DNA of 64,000 nt from Oikopleura dioica. Taxonomy: Eukaryota > Chordata > Appendicularia > Copelata > Oikopleuridae. Positions within the stretch are counted from its first letter, which is position 1. Every line of letters starts with the position of its first letter. The stretch spans positions 15,753,001-15,817,000 of the forward strand of contig OU015567.1 in assembly GCA_907165135.1 (NCBI GenBank), read 5' to 3'. Below are positions 22,621 to 32,498 of the stretch, one piece after another. The position numbers were made by a program, and so were the translations under genes. The notes under the pieces were generated by a model. The model made no database searches, had not been told where the DNA came from, and saw only the letters and a program-made list of their open reading frames with translations.

Positions 22621-23161
22621 GTTCAATCATAATAAAAATTCAGGCTAAAAATAAATATTATCAAAAAAGTGGTTTTTGAGGGCATAATTTTGATTCAGCG
22701 CTTTTTTACCGGCTGGTTACAAGGTTTTGAACGGTGGGTATTATTAATTTTCAATTGTCTATCAAAACCGCAGAAGATTTATTAGTATTTACCGTAAAAA
22801 TTTACGTTATGAACTTTCAAAGTGAAAAAAGTGCGTAAAATTCAAACTTTTAGTGATAAGCTCGGCAGGAATTGAGATATGCGGCTCATCTCGGAGGCTA
22901 GAGAAGCCCTGATCATAAGGATCATTTTGACGGTTCAAACATGAAAATCCGACGATTAGAACAAAAACGGGAGCTGACAACGTGATTTCCGGTAATCAGC
23001 CGGTTAACCGGTAAATCCTTAAACTTTTCAAGTGTGACCTATACCAATCGACTCGTCTCGACGAGCCTGACAAAACTGCACTAGCACTTTTTTCATGATT
23101 TCCGGCCGCGCAAAAAGTTTTTTGAAATCATCCTTATTTTCGTTGCTTTTCGGTGAGTTAA

Positions 23162-23759
23162 CGCATGAACGCACGAATTTTTTTTCCTGCTGAACGCATA
23201 TTGCGCAGATTTCTGCGCAACACCTTTAGAGCGCTCTAGCGACGATTGTGGTCGAGATTTGAAAATCAAAAGCTACCAAAATAAAGCTCAGACGCTAACG
23301 AACAAGTCTATAATAGTTTGAAATCCTAACTCTAACCAGAACCTCGCTAAAAACAGTGATTTCTAAAGTAACCCGAAAATGAACCAGTTTTTCCATTTTT
23401 ATTCTTTTTCATTAATCTCAGATACAAATGAACAAAATAGATATTTATGATTAAATTTATATTTGATCTGATGTAGAAATGCGATAAAACGCCGAAAAAA
23501 ATACTTTTATCGACAGAAAAATTAGTGCAAAACTGTTAAAATGCTAACAAAAGCATGATTCGAAAAAATCGGAAATTTTCGTTCTGAAGCCAATTTTTTA
23601 TCCTAAAGTCAAAATTTTTTTTCGATGCCAGATTCGGATTCCTCATCGAAAATGAGCTCCTAAAGTGGGGGTCGATTAGAAATTTTGGTCAAGTAAAGTA
23701 TGAGATATCGAGCTTTAAAAGGGCTCTGCGCAGAAATCTGCGCAATATGCGTTCAAGCG
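23162..23759. mobile_element. TTAA-flanked inverted-repeat element
   Basis: TTAA stands at both borders (23158-23161, 23760-23763). The left end CGCATGAACGCA and right end mirror of CGCTTGAACGCA are followed or preceded by the longer arm ATATTGCGCAGATTTCTGCG. TTAA target duplication is the piggyBac hallmark; the interior is non-coding. Confidence 0.7.
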
Positions 23760-23907
23760 TTAAGGGGGAGGACATTATAAGCTCGATTTTTTGCAAATCA
23801 TTATTCGACAAAAATATGAGAGCCTTATTTTTTGTCTTCAAAAAGATTTTATTCAGTTTTCTTTTTATTTTGACGGCGAAAATTTCAATTTCTCAATTCG
23901 TTGACGT

Positions 23908-24372
23908 CAGGGATCTAAATTTTTGTCGCGAAAATCGCAATTTGCGAATATTTTGCGATTGCGATGCGAAATTTCGCAGAAATTTCGCAATCGCAAAAAT
24001 TTTTTTGATCGAATCGCAATCGCATCGCAATCGCAACTCAGTTTTCGCTAATAATTCGCAAATTGCGATTTTTTTGCGAATTTCGGTCTTGTCAAAATGC
24101 TCCCTTGGTATTCTGACATGAGTGTTTTTTGACTCAGAGCATATATTCTGTGCTTTAAAGGCTTAATTGAAAGCCTGACTTCAAAAAATTTTCTTAAATT
24201 CCATGAAAAGTTACTTTTTTCGCTAAAATTTCGCAAATAGCGACAAAATCGCAATTCGCGAAAAATTCGCAATTTGCGAAAAAAATCGCAATCGCATCGC
24301 AATTTCCGGAGTATTTTGCGTCGCAATCGCATCGCAATCGCAATTGATTTTCGGCAAAAATTTAGATCCCTG
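23908..24372. mobile_element. hAT MITE with CAGGG ends and GCGATTGCGATGC-rich interior
   Basis: Begins CAGGGATCTAAATTTTTG and ends CAAAAATTTAGATCCCTG, flanked by GTTGACGT on both sides (23900-23907 and 24373-24380). Subterminal regions are packed with TCGCAATCGCATCGCAATCG on one strand and the complement on the other, so they can pair or serve as clustered transposase sites. Confidence 0.85.
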
Positions 24373-24380
24373 GTTGACGT

Positions 24381-25526
24381 AATTCAAGACGTTATTTCGG
24401 AAATTTAGCAAATTTATTTCACCAAAATGGCCTTGCGTTACCAAATTAAGGGATCCCCACCCGATGTGAAAATTTTTACCCAACAGTTTTAACGCAATTT
24501 CTGGCAAAAATATACACTTAAAATATTTTCCTAATTAAAATTCAGTAGTTTGAAGAAATAACTTTAAAAAATAAAGATTCTTTTGATGGAATTGAATAAG
24601 GGTCTCAATCCAATATTTATTTTTCAAGGAAGCTTTATGATTATTTCTCCGTACGATAAGGACAAAAAAGAGCTACTGTATAAAAACACAGCTGTAGAGA
24701 GTTTTTTTCTCGGAAGAAAAATCGTCGATTCTGAAAGTTGATAATCTAAAGGTGTTTTTTCTAGCGCGAATTTCGTGGCCGCTCATTTTCAACCTCTCAA
24801 AACAAAAGGAAACCGGTTCACCTTTCTTTTGACTTAAGGGTGTCATTATCGTAAAAGGTGTGTTCACGGAAACGGCGCCTTTTTCTGGGCCACTACAAAC
24901 ACTCTCCCTGGCGCGGCATTTTTTGCGGTAAAAGCGGCGTAAAAAAGTGATTTGGGCAAATATTTCGCGGAATATTTCGTCCCCGCCGACTCCGTAAGAA
25001 CGCACGTAAGATAATCAAAAGCCGCTACATCTCAAAATACGAGCCGGCGCGATTTAAAACGCAAGAAAAAGGGACTTGCTCGTCCAAACGAACAATCATC
25101 TTGAAATAAACCGTGAAAAACGGGCAAAGTGAGGAGATTTTTGGATCAATTTCTAAAATGTCTTTTTCGAAACGAAACTATGAAATTCGAGTTATTTTTG
25201 CTACAGCGGATGTTCTTGATAAAGAAAATTTCCATCATAATTTTGATTGGTCGAAGAAAAAGAATTTTGATAAAAAAAATGTGACCAATTAGAATCGAGA
25301 TGGAAAAATCGCTTTTTTGACCCGTTCGAGTAGATTTTCGCAATTTATTAATTTTTATTATTTTTAATTTTTTTATATGATAGAAATATTAATTTATCAA
25401 ATTTATTAATTAATCTTCATAAAAAATATAAAGTAATTTAAAACTGGTCAGTATAAACAAAAATATAATATTTTGAATTATCAAATAAAAATTTGAAATT
25501 ATTTTTATTGAAATAAAAACGGGCGA
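24381..25526. other. Gene-free stretch
   Basis: One TTAAGGGTGTCATTA motif at 24834. A minus-strand frame at 24673-25005 has no recognisable domain. AT-rich tail 25340-25510. Confidence 0.35.
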
Positions 25527-25751
25527 TTACGGAATCCGCGGCGGAGGAATGGGACGTGTTTGGCCGAAAGAGTTGTTGTTTGCCCTGGAAAGTTGCAAAT
25601 TGCGCGCGGCGGCGGAAAGGGCCCCTTCCTCAGATGAGACATCCACTGCCAAACTGCTTATCGCCATATCATCCACGCGCACAAATTGACAAGGCATTGG
25701 AAGATGCTTGTATTGAAAAGTGGAAACTTTATTTTTATTTTGAAGAGCCAC
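25527..25751 (-). CDS. Possible small protein or last exon, proline-rich end
   Basis: Open frame from ATG 25751 to a stop at 25527, 74 residues, ending RPIPPPRIP, with a mixed, protein-like composition (MALQNKNKVSTFQYKHLP...). It lies 90 bp downstream of the interrupted kinase gene on the same strand. I do not recognise it; an upstream exon may exist. Confidence 0.3.
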   Translation of the reverse strand: MALQNKNKVSTFQYKHLPMPCQFVRVDDMAISSLAVDVSSEEGALSAAARNLQLSRANNNSFGQTRPIPPPRIP

Positions 25752-25837
25752 GAAAATACAAAAATCAAATGTAAGTTCAGAAAACTCCTTGCAACCTGAT
25801 TTTTCTATATCTTCTTTTATTTTTTATATGTACAGAA

Positions 25838-26066
25838 TTAAATAAGAACGGTTATATTCCAGCGGACATAATGCGATCCTCCTTTGAATTTGACCATTCC
25901 TTGTGAGTCCGGCGTCAGATTCTTCGCCGAGTTGTAGCTCCTCCCACATCCCATTAAAATATCGTCCGCGTCGGCTTGAAACTCGACGCGTTTTCCTAAA
26001 AAATAAAAATCTCAAATTCAACAATCAATACCGTTGTAAGTTAGCCACATTTTCCAGAATTGCCCG
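25838..26066 (-). pseudogene. 3' end of kinase/coiled-coil gene B, cut off by the LTR element
   Basis: Continues the reading frame that stops at 35237 across the LTR element. It encodes FWKMWL, a 36-nt GTATTG...TTTTAG intron at the same place as in the 59856 paralogue, GKRVEFQADADD, LTPDSQGMVKFKGG and YVRWNITVLI, then TAA at 25838-25840. The bases CCCG (26063-26066) are duplicated at 35237-35240, marking the target site. Confidence 0.85.
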
Positions 26067-26360
26067 TAGAGAATGAACAATTACGATCCAAAAATGGCGC
26101 GCAGGCGCTAGTGAGCAGGACGCTCACCGACGAAGACTAAGCGACGAAAATGATAACTTCACTCACTCCACCCAACTGTTCAAGAGATATTAACATTAAA
26201 TAAATCAAGTGTAAATTTACTAGGTGGATTCATTCTTATAAATTAGCAAGTATATCAGCAAGTCAGACACCTGTTAGCCGCCGGCCAATACCAGTCAATA
26301 GTAGCTTTAGAAGCAGTCTTTGCCAGCATAGTCTATCAGGGATAACCTGTTAAGTCTCTA
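26067..26360 (+). repeat. 5' LTR of element 1
   Basis: Starts TAGAGA and ends TCTCTA, a 6-bp inverted repeat in place of the common TG...CA. Matches 34944-35236 except for C/A near 26286, A/T near 26352 and possibly a one-base run-length change. Confidence 0.92.
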
Positions 26361-26362
26361 TC

Positions 26363-26379
26363 TGGTGACTGAAAAAACT
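26363..26379 (+). promoter_or_regulatory. Primer-binding site of element 1
   Basis: TGGTGACTGAAAAAACT lies two bases after the LTR. The TGG start pairs with the CCA tail of a tRNA. Element 2 has almost the same site (55862-55845), which supports the call. The tRNA is not identified. Confidence 0.7.
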
Positions 26380-26382
26380 AAG

Positions 26383-28242
26383 ATGAGACCCCCCTCGTAT
26401 AAAATGCACAGGTTGTCACTTGATGATATACCGATAGTAAGAATGGAACAGTTATTAGCTAGGATGAGTCTTCCAAAGGGTAATAACGCGATTGAGTCCT
26501 ACAAAAAAGAATACTTAAAAAGGCATGGGAAGAAAAATAGAAGCGAACCTCACGTCATAGCAATGGCACTTTATTTACTCAGTAAAAGCGAGGAAGAGCC
26601 ATACAAAAATTTGTATATCGTTTTCGCAATGCCATACCTTAAACAAATCCCAAGTGATCTCAATAAATTGGAAATAAAAACGTACGAACAATTTTACTCG
26701 GAAATCTCCGGAATAGTTAAGAATATTCCACTTTTCGATCCAAAACACATAACAACCACTGAAAATAACATTGGAAACGCCCTTAATTTCTTATACAACA
26801 GACACGTTGTTGCGGGCGAAGATATTTCAAATTACCGATTTGCACAGGATTTGACGAATGAAGAAATTTTTGATAAAGATCAAACAGTTGTAGAAACTAC
26901 ATACGTGGGAGATAAAGACGAAAATTTGTCGAATATTAAACTTAATGATAAAGACGAGTCATACATGAATATGTTTAGGGAGGACCTTGAAAATGAGGGA
27001 GAGGATGAGGATATAAAACCAACCAAAACTTACGGGGAGAAGGGATTTCTTAACAGAATGTCAGCAAAAGCAAAGGAAGCTTTTAACTTAACGAAAGACT
27101 TGATAGATTCGGAATCAGGGGAATCGAATCAAGAGGATCCCGGAGAGCAAAGGGAATATAGAACTTCATCAAGGGTGGATGGAGACCAAAATCGAGCTAC
27201 GCTTCATGTAATGGAAACAGAGGAAGAGATGAAAAATGTCCGGGTGAAGAGATTTACTGATAAAGATGATCGGGATGGGTTGCCGACATGGGTTGAAAAT
27301 CAGCTCTTTAATCTTAAATTGCAAAATGGAAGTAAGAAAATTTCAGATAAACAATTTATCGGCTACATCGTGGCTGCGATTGATACAAAAACCATTTCGG
27401 AAGGGATCACTGATAAACTACGGGAGTTAGAGACCCAAGGGAAACCACTTAATATTGCAGCTTTCAAGAAAATTGTTGAAGAAGTGGCTAGAAAGCCAGA
27501 TGAGCTAGTTTTGCGTGAAATCGAAATGCTCACATTTAACCCAGCCAGGGACACACCACAAAGTTTTTACAGAAGACTTGTTCAAATGGCGAGTGCATCC
27601 AAAATGTTTCCAAATAATAAGGGACAAGCCAAATTCGCAGACATGCACTTTCGAAAGAAAATTTGTCCCAGTGACGCAGTTTTTCAAGTTATTAGCATGA
27701 ATATAGAAGGAGAAGAATTAGTAAGATTCTCCGAGAATTTTTTGAGTCAAAAGAAACTTGCGTCACTCAACAATGTGGAAATTGCACAGAAAAATGAGCA
27801 AAAGACTCAGAAAGATCAAAGCAAGAACTATAAAAATAATGGCTATAAAAATTATGGCAAAAATAACTATGGGAAGCAGAACTTCAAAGGTCAAGGAAGT
27901 AATTTTCAGAACCCAGAAAGTTCTCAGAGCCCGGGTAATTATCATAATTATAACCCAAGACACCAAGTCGGCGCCGGTTTTAGACCTCAACAAAGAAATA
28001 ACTTTTACGCACCAAGAGCTAACCTAGCTTGGGCACCACCAAATTTTCAGCAACAAGGCCCAGGGCCAATTCCTCGACAAAATAGACCGCCAATCGGAAA
28101 TCAAGAGAGAATTTGCTGGGGTTGTGGGTCGTCAGGTCATATTTTGAGAAACTGCCCTAACAAGGAGAGCTACGTGTGTTTCCACTGCAAGCAGACCGGT
28201 CACTTTAGCAGACAGTGTCCACTAAAACAAAACAGCCAATAA
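26383..28242 (+). CDS. gag: Gag of element 1
   Basis: A 619-residue frame starting at the first ATG after the primer site; it stays open upstream only to a GTG in the primer site. The N-terminal half is acidic and charged, followed by a capsid-like helical region and a Gln/Asn-rich basic linker. Two CCHC knuckles close the protein (CWGCGSSGHILRNC and CFHCKQTGHFSRQC, near residues 577-612), the usual nucleocapsid RNA-binding motif. It would build the virus-like particle. Pol does not overlap it and lies in another frame. Confidence 0.85.
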   Translation: MRPPSYKMHRLSLDDIPIVRMEQLLARMSLPKGNNAIESYKKEYLKRHGKKNRSEPHVIAMALYLLSKSEEEPYKNLYIVFAMPYLKQIPSDLNKLEIKTYEQFYSEISGIVKNIPLFDPKHITTTENNIGNALNFLYNRHVVAGEDISNYRFAQDLTNEEIFDKDQTVVETTYVGDKDENLSNIKLNDKDESYMNMFREDLENEGEDEDIKPTKTYGEKGFLNRMSAKAKEAFNLTKDLIDSESGESNQEDPGEQREYRTSSRVDGDQNRATLHVMETEEEMKNVRVKRFTDKDDRDGLPTWVENQLFNLKLQNGSKKISDKQFIGYIVAAIDTKTISEGITDKLRELETQGKPLNIAAFKKIVEEVARKPDELVLREIEMLTFNPARDTPQSFYRRLVQMASASKMFPNNKGQAKFADMHFRKKICPSDAVFQVISMNIEGEELVRFSENFLSQKKLASLNNVEIAQKNEQKTQKDQSKNYKNNGYKNYGKNNYGKQNFKGQGSNFQNPESSQSPGNYHNYNPRHQVGAGFRPQQRNNFYAPRANLAWAPPNFQQQGPGPIPRQNRPPIGNQERICWGCGSSGHILRNCPNKESYVCFHCKQTGHFSRQCPLKQNSQ

Positions 28243-28526
28243 TCGGGACTTTTTAGGAGGACTCCTCCTTCTTTAGGATAGAGTATAATTTTAAGGAGGA
28301 CTCCTCCTTAGTTTGGGAAAAGATGTAATTTTTAGGAGGACCCCTCCTGTTTTGTTTTGTCTTGTGTTAGTGACTATTTTACATTGTTATTTTTGAAAAT
28401 CGTAACAAAACCACGTATATATCTTTGTAAATAGGAAATTAATGAAATTTTCGGAAATAATTGCTCTTTAAAAACGAACCCTCGCTATTGAAAATTTTGG
28501 GGAGGTATCCTCCCAGAAGGTTCAAC
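28243..28526 (+). promoter_or_regulatory. gag-pol spacer with four GGAGG/CCTCC hairpins
   Basis: Four short palindromes: 28255-28269 (AGGAGGACTCCTCCT), 28293-28309, 28334-28348 (one mismatch) and 28500-28514 (GGGAGGTATCCTCCC). The first and third directly follow TTTTTAG, which looks like a splice acceptor. Related palindromes lie in pol (30926-30940) and after env (34351-34363, 34497-34509). The spacer is out of frame with both genes, so Pol needs its own mRNA or an unusual initiation route. Confidence 0.6.
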
Positions 28527-31500
28527 ATGTATAAAAGTTTGCCTTTAATTCAGCTAACGATCGATGACTTTAATAACAATAAAATATGGTGTCTCTTGGA
28601 CACTGGAGCATCAGTAAGCCTGATAGAAGAAAGCTTAGTTATTGAATTAAATCTTAAAAGGAAGAAAGCGGAAAATCTAACATTAAAAGGGGGAGATGGT
28701 CACGTTATATCCGAGCTCTCAGAGAAAACAGTGCTCAATCTAAAATTTGAAAAGGGAGGTAGAGTTCCGCTGTGTGAGCTCTTTATAACACCAAAACTTA
28801 GCTATAGAATTATTCTTGGGTACAATGTGATTAAATTTTTAAATATCAATTTTAAGAAATTGCCAAACCAAGTCAGAGGGATTTCAATACACTCATTTTC
28901 CGTAGAAGCTCGAATGACTGAGCCAGTACATATTTTTTCGTTGCCAAATTTGAAAAACATTGCAGAAAACAACCTAATCTCGCAAGAAGATACAGTCATT
29001 CAGCCTCGGTCGCGATTTCAGATAAAGATTAATTTAAAATTTCAGAAGCTCGATCGACATAAAAAGGATAAAATGGAATTGCTCCCAGATCCAGTACCCA
29101 AATTACGAGCGGAGAACATTGTTTTTGAAGGACTTAATCTACATACGGGAATTTTAACGGGTTTCAATAAAGGCGAGGGGTTGATTATTATCGATAGAAA
29201 TGCTCTGGTTGGAGAGATCGGAGTGGCGCAAAGGGAACTAGCGGTTTTAAACACGCTCATTTTAACGGAGAGCTTGAGTCCCCCAGAATATAAACAAATT
29301 GAAAGCGAATTTCAAACTTGGGAACGGAGAAGAAACGAACTTATTGAGTCTGTTGATTTTGATAAGATTATTATGGAAAAAGTCGAGGAGACAAAGTTAG
29401 ATAAAATTTTTAATGAAGATGAAATTTTAATTATTCTTACCATTTTGAAAAGATTTTCGAAAGTCTTTGCTAGATCGGATTCAGACGTTGGTTTTAACAA
29501 AAGATTCGTTGTTACATTCGAGTTTAATAGAGAGATGCTACAGCCCGAGCAAAGATCTGCTTACCGAAATCCATCGGCGGATCAAAATAAAATTTTGGAG
29601 TTCTTGGAGGGATTAGAGTTAAATGGAACAATTGAGAAAAGTAATTCTAGTTGGTCAAGCCCATCGATGTTTATTCCGAAAAAGAATTCGAAGTTGCGAA
29701 TGGTGACAAATTTTAAAACCTGGCTAAATGAGTGTTTGCACGTGCCTCAATGGCCTATTCGACCCATTCGAGATCTATTTTATTCCATAGCTAGCCACAT
29801 AAACGAACTTAAGAAATATAGTGAGTCAGAGATTTTATTTACATCTGTAGATTTAAAATCGGGCTATTTTACACTTGCGCTAGAACCGAAAATTCGGAAA
29901 TTTACAGCCTTCAGCGGCCCAAATAAACTTTACCAATATGCAAAAATGTCTCAAGGGCTAAGCCTTGCACCAGCAGTATTTTCGCAATTTATCGCTGAAA
30001 CTTTTGTGCTTCCAGAAAATCTAGCGAAATTCTTCAGGATTGAACTTTACATCGACGATATTTTACTCATCCATCGTAAAGATAGCACCGAGCAGGCGCT
30101 AAGCTGGCTTCTCTCAATAATTCTGAAAAATAATTTAGTCCTAGATATTAAGAAAACGCACATAGCTAAGCGCAAAGTTGACTTTTTGGGTTTTTCAATC
30201 AATTCGATCGGAATCACTCCTCTGAGAAATAAAATGGAAGGACTTCTGAAAATGGAGTCACCAAAAACTCAGAAGCAAATTCAGAATTTTATGGGTAGCT
30301 GCAACTTTTTCATTAGATCCCTGCCAAGAGCCCAGTTTTATCTGAGTGCACTAGCAAAAGAAAGCTCGAATAAGGATTTTAAGGGAAGCAAAGAAGTCGA
30401 CGAGGCGGTAGAAAAATTAAAAGTTGAAATCAACAAGGAAAATCTCACGTTTCATCCGATTCCTTGTAAGGGGGAAACTTATGTTTTAGCGGTTGATGCG
30501 AGCCTGGAAAGTTTCGGAACAGTCTTTGGAATAGGAAAAGTGGGAGATACGGAAGTCCAAGACTTTAAGCCCATTGCATTTGGATCAGGCGTTTTTGAGG
30601 AAAAATTAAAGCTAGAATCTAGTCGCAATCGCGAGCTTATAGGGATTCAAAGAGCTTTGGAGTATTTTAAGGATATTTTATCGGAGGCTGTACCCGTAAC
30701 GGTAATTTGTGATCACAAAAGTATTTGTAACTATAAGGAAAGTGAAGCGCTTAAAAGATTTCCAGTGACACGAGTCAGAAAAGCCCTTTCAACACTTTTT
30801 CAGTACCCAAATTTAGAACTAAGATATGCATCAGCGAAAGATGAAATAATTCAAATATGCGATGGCCTATCCAGAGCAATATCAACTTCCGGGAAAATCG
30901 AACAAAGCGAGATAGTAGAGTGGGTGGGAGGAGTCCTCCCAAGTGAAAATCTCAACCATTTCGAAGTTCTTCAGAACTACAAATACAGGCACCTGTCTGA
31001 AATAACTCTGGACTTACAAGAATTGAAAAATGCGCAGGACGCTGACACTTTTGGTCAAGAAATTTTTCGTTTGAATAATAACCAGACAAATTGGAATATT
31101 GGACCTGATGAATTCCAAGAAGGGGAAGGAGGAGTTTTGATGAGATTTGACCATAGAAAAAATCATTTTTGCTACGTTATTCCGGAAAAACAAGCAAAAG
31201 AAATACTCATCACTCTCCATATGTCCTACGGGCATAGCGCGGAAGCCGCGATTTCGAAAAAACTGGAAGTTGATAGAATCTTCATTAACAATAAAATCTA
31301 CCTGATGCGAGAAATGCGTGCGAATTGCTATCTTTGCGCGTTAAGGCAGAAGCCGCACAGGAGTCAGCCAATAAGACACATGACATTGCCGATTTTTCCT
31401 TTTCAGAAATTTAGCTTGGACCTTTTGGTCTTAGATAAAAAATCGGAAACGGCTCCATTTGGAATGTCATTTTTGGACGAATTTTCAGAACATCTCGATA

Positions 31501-32498
31501 TTATGCCAATTTTGGATAAAACGTCGAAATCAGTTATAAAGGCGATGACTATTTTAATTTTCAAATATTCACTTGGTCCGGGAAACTCGATTTTGCGTGA
31601 CGGAGGACCCGAATTTAGGAGCGACGAGTTTCGCATTTTTCTGAAAAAATATGGGATAAGGCATTCAAAACCAACGGGATACAATCCTACTGCCAACCCA
31701 GTTGAAAGGGTGCATAAAATCTTTAGGAGACATTTAGAAGCGTGCCAAAGTTTAGCTGACGAGCTAAACATGAATGATACGGAGAGACTACAGCTAGCTC
31801 AAAACAGTTACAACTCGAAGCCAAAGCAAAATTTAGGTTTTAAAGCTCCGGCAGAAATTTTATCGGGACAGCCACAGAATCTTATTGTTCAGGCAGAACA
31901 TTTAGAGGAGATTCAAAATAATTATGGAGACTTTTCTGAGGAACAGAAAGCGGAGGCGAGAGAAATTTGGGATAAAAATTTATATTTGTTTCAACGGGAG
32001 ATAGAGTTGACAAATATTAAGCGCGAAATTAAGAGAAAATCTATACTTATCGAGGACACCATAAAAGAAGGTGATGTAGTAATTGTCGTAAATAACAAAA
32101 CTCTTGGTCATGGGAACGCCAGTACAGGGCCTTATTTGGTTTTAAGGAATAATAACGGGGCCGTAGAGATAGAACATATGGTAAATGAAACCAGGTGCAT
32201 TAGGAATGAGAAAATGATTCGCAAATTGTTCATGACTGAGAACATGAAAGAGGCTGTGCGCAACCGCGCAGTCCGTCTCAGCGACGACGGAATTTTTATG
32301 ATCAACGACAAGCCAGCCCCAGCGCCACTCGATCCAAAAACAGATCCCTTCGAACCCGACCAGTCCTCAAATATCCACCAGAGAGCAACTCAAAATTTAC
32401 AAAACAGAATCGAACCCAGCAATACTCCATCGAGATTTCATAACCCCGGATATGAACGGAACCTTAGGCCGAGGAGAATAATAAATTATCGAGAATGA
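28527..32498 (+). CDS. pol: Pol of element 1: protease, RT, RNase H, integrase
   Basis: About 1323 residues from ATG 28527; the frame opens 22 codons earlier without an ATG. Aspartic protease LLDTGAS near residue 24; RT with DLKSGYF and the catalytic YIDD near 507; RNase H with AVDAS near 656 and CDHKS; integrase with zinc motif HMSYGH...CYLC (about 897-934), then DGGPEF near 1025 and PVERVH near 1057 as later DDE positions; GPYLV near 1201 is the GPY module. These copy the RNA and insert the DNA. YIDD is a variant of the usual YV/LDD. The stop codon overlaps the env start by four bases (ATGA). Confidence 0.93.
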   Translation: MYKSLPLIQLTIDDFNNNKIWCLLDTGASVSLIEESLVIELNLKRKKAENLTLKGGDGHVISELSEKTVLNLKFEKGGRVPLCELFITPKLSYRIILGYNVIKFLNINFKKLPNQVRGISIHSFSVEARMTEPVHIFSLPNLKNIAENNLISQEDTVIQPRSRFQIKINLKFQKLDRHKKDKMELLPDPVPKLRAENIVFEGLNLHTGILTGFNKGEGLIIIDRNALVGEIGVAQRELAVLNTLILTESLSPPEYKQIESEFQTWERRRNELIESVDFDKIIMEKVEETKLDKIFNEDEILIILTILKRFSKVFARSDSDVGFNKRFVVTFEFNREMLQPEQRSAYRNPSADQNKILEFLEGLELNGTIEKSNSSWSSPSMFIPKKNSKLRMVTNFKTWLNECLHVPQWPIRPIRDLFYSIASHINELKKYSESEILFTSVDLKSGYFTLALEPKIRKFTAFSGPNKLYQYAKMSQGLSLAPAVFSQFIAETFVLPENLAKFFRIELYIDDILLIHRKDSTEQALSWLLSIILKNNLVLDIKKTHIAKRKVDFLGFSINSIGITPLRNKMEGLLKMESPKTQKQIQNFMGSCNFFIRSLPRAQFYLSALAKESSNKDFKGSKEVDEAVEKLKVEINKENLTFHPIPCKGETYVLAVDASLESFGTVFGIGKVGDTEVQDFKPIAFGSGVFEEKLKLESSRNRELIGIQRALEYFKDILSEAVPVTVICDHKSICNYKESEALKRFPVTRVRKALSTLFQYPNLELRYASAKDEIIQICDGLSRAISTSGKIEQSEIVEWVGGVLPSENLNHFEVLQNYKYRHLSEITLDLQELKNAQDADTFGQEIFRLNNNQTNWNIGPDEFQEGEGGVLMRFDHRKNHFCYVIPEKQAKEILITLHMSYGHSAEAAISKKLEVDRIFINNKIYLMREMRANCYLCALRQKPHRSQPIRHMTLPIFPFQKFSLDLLVLDKKSETAPFGMSFLDEFSEHLDIMPILDKTSKSVIKAMTILIFKYSLGPGNSILRDGGPEFRSDEFRIFLKKYGIRHSKPTGYNPTANPVERVHKIFRRHLEACQSLADELNMNDTERLQLAQNSYNSKPKQNLGFKAPAEILSGQPQNLIVQAEHLEEIQNNYGDFSEEQKAEAREIWDKNLYLFQREIELTNIKREIKRKSILIEDTIKEGDVVIVVNNKTLGHGNASTGPYLVLRNNNGAVEIEHMVNETRCIRNEKMIRKLFMTENMKEAVRNRAVRLSDDGIFMINDKPAPAPLDPKTDPFEPDQSSNIHQRATQNLQNRIEPSNTPSRFHNPGYERNLRPRRIINYRE

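Larger units (their letters stand above)
19135..23132. mobile_element. Long terminal-inverted-repeat element, split by a nested element
   Basis: GATGATTTCAAAAAAC at 19135 is mirrored by GTTTTTTGAAATCATC ending 23132. The inverted arms are long: 19135-19355 plus 21740-21992 on the left pair with 22660-23132 on the right at very high identity (about 470 bp). CTT flanks both ends, a possible 3-bp duplication. Removing the nested element (19356-21731) and one 8-bp duplication restores a continuous left arm. The unique interior is only about 670 bp, too small for a transposase, so the element is non-autonomous. Confidence 0.8.

Noticed and set aside
23747-24507. Several frames rich in Arg/Phe/Asn-Ser repeats
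   Set aside because: They are translations of the GCGATTGCGATGC repeats of the hAT MITE at 23908-24372.
24673-25005. Minus-strand 110-codon frame
   Set aside because: Runs through a dispersed TAAGGGTGTCA repeat and shows no domain.
28255-28348. Bacterial ribosome-binding sites (AGGAGG)
   Set aside because: The genes around are spliced or retroviral and eukaryotic; the AGGAGG words are halves of palindromes.
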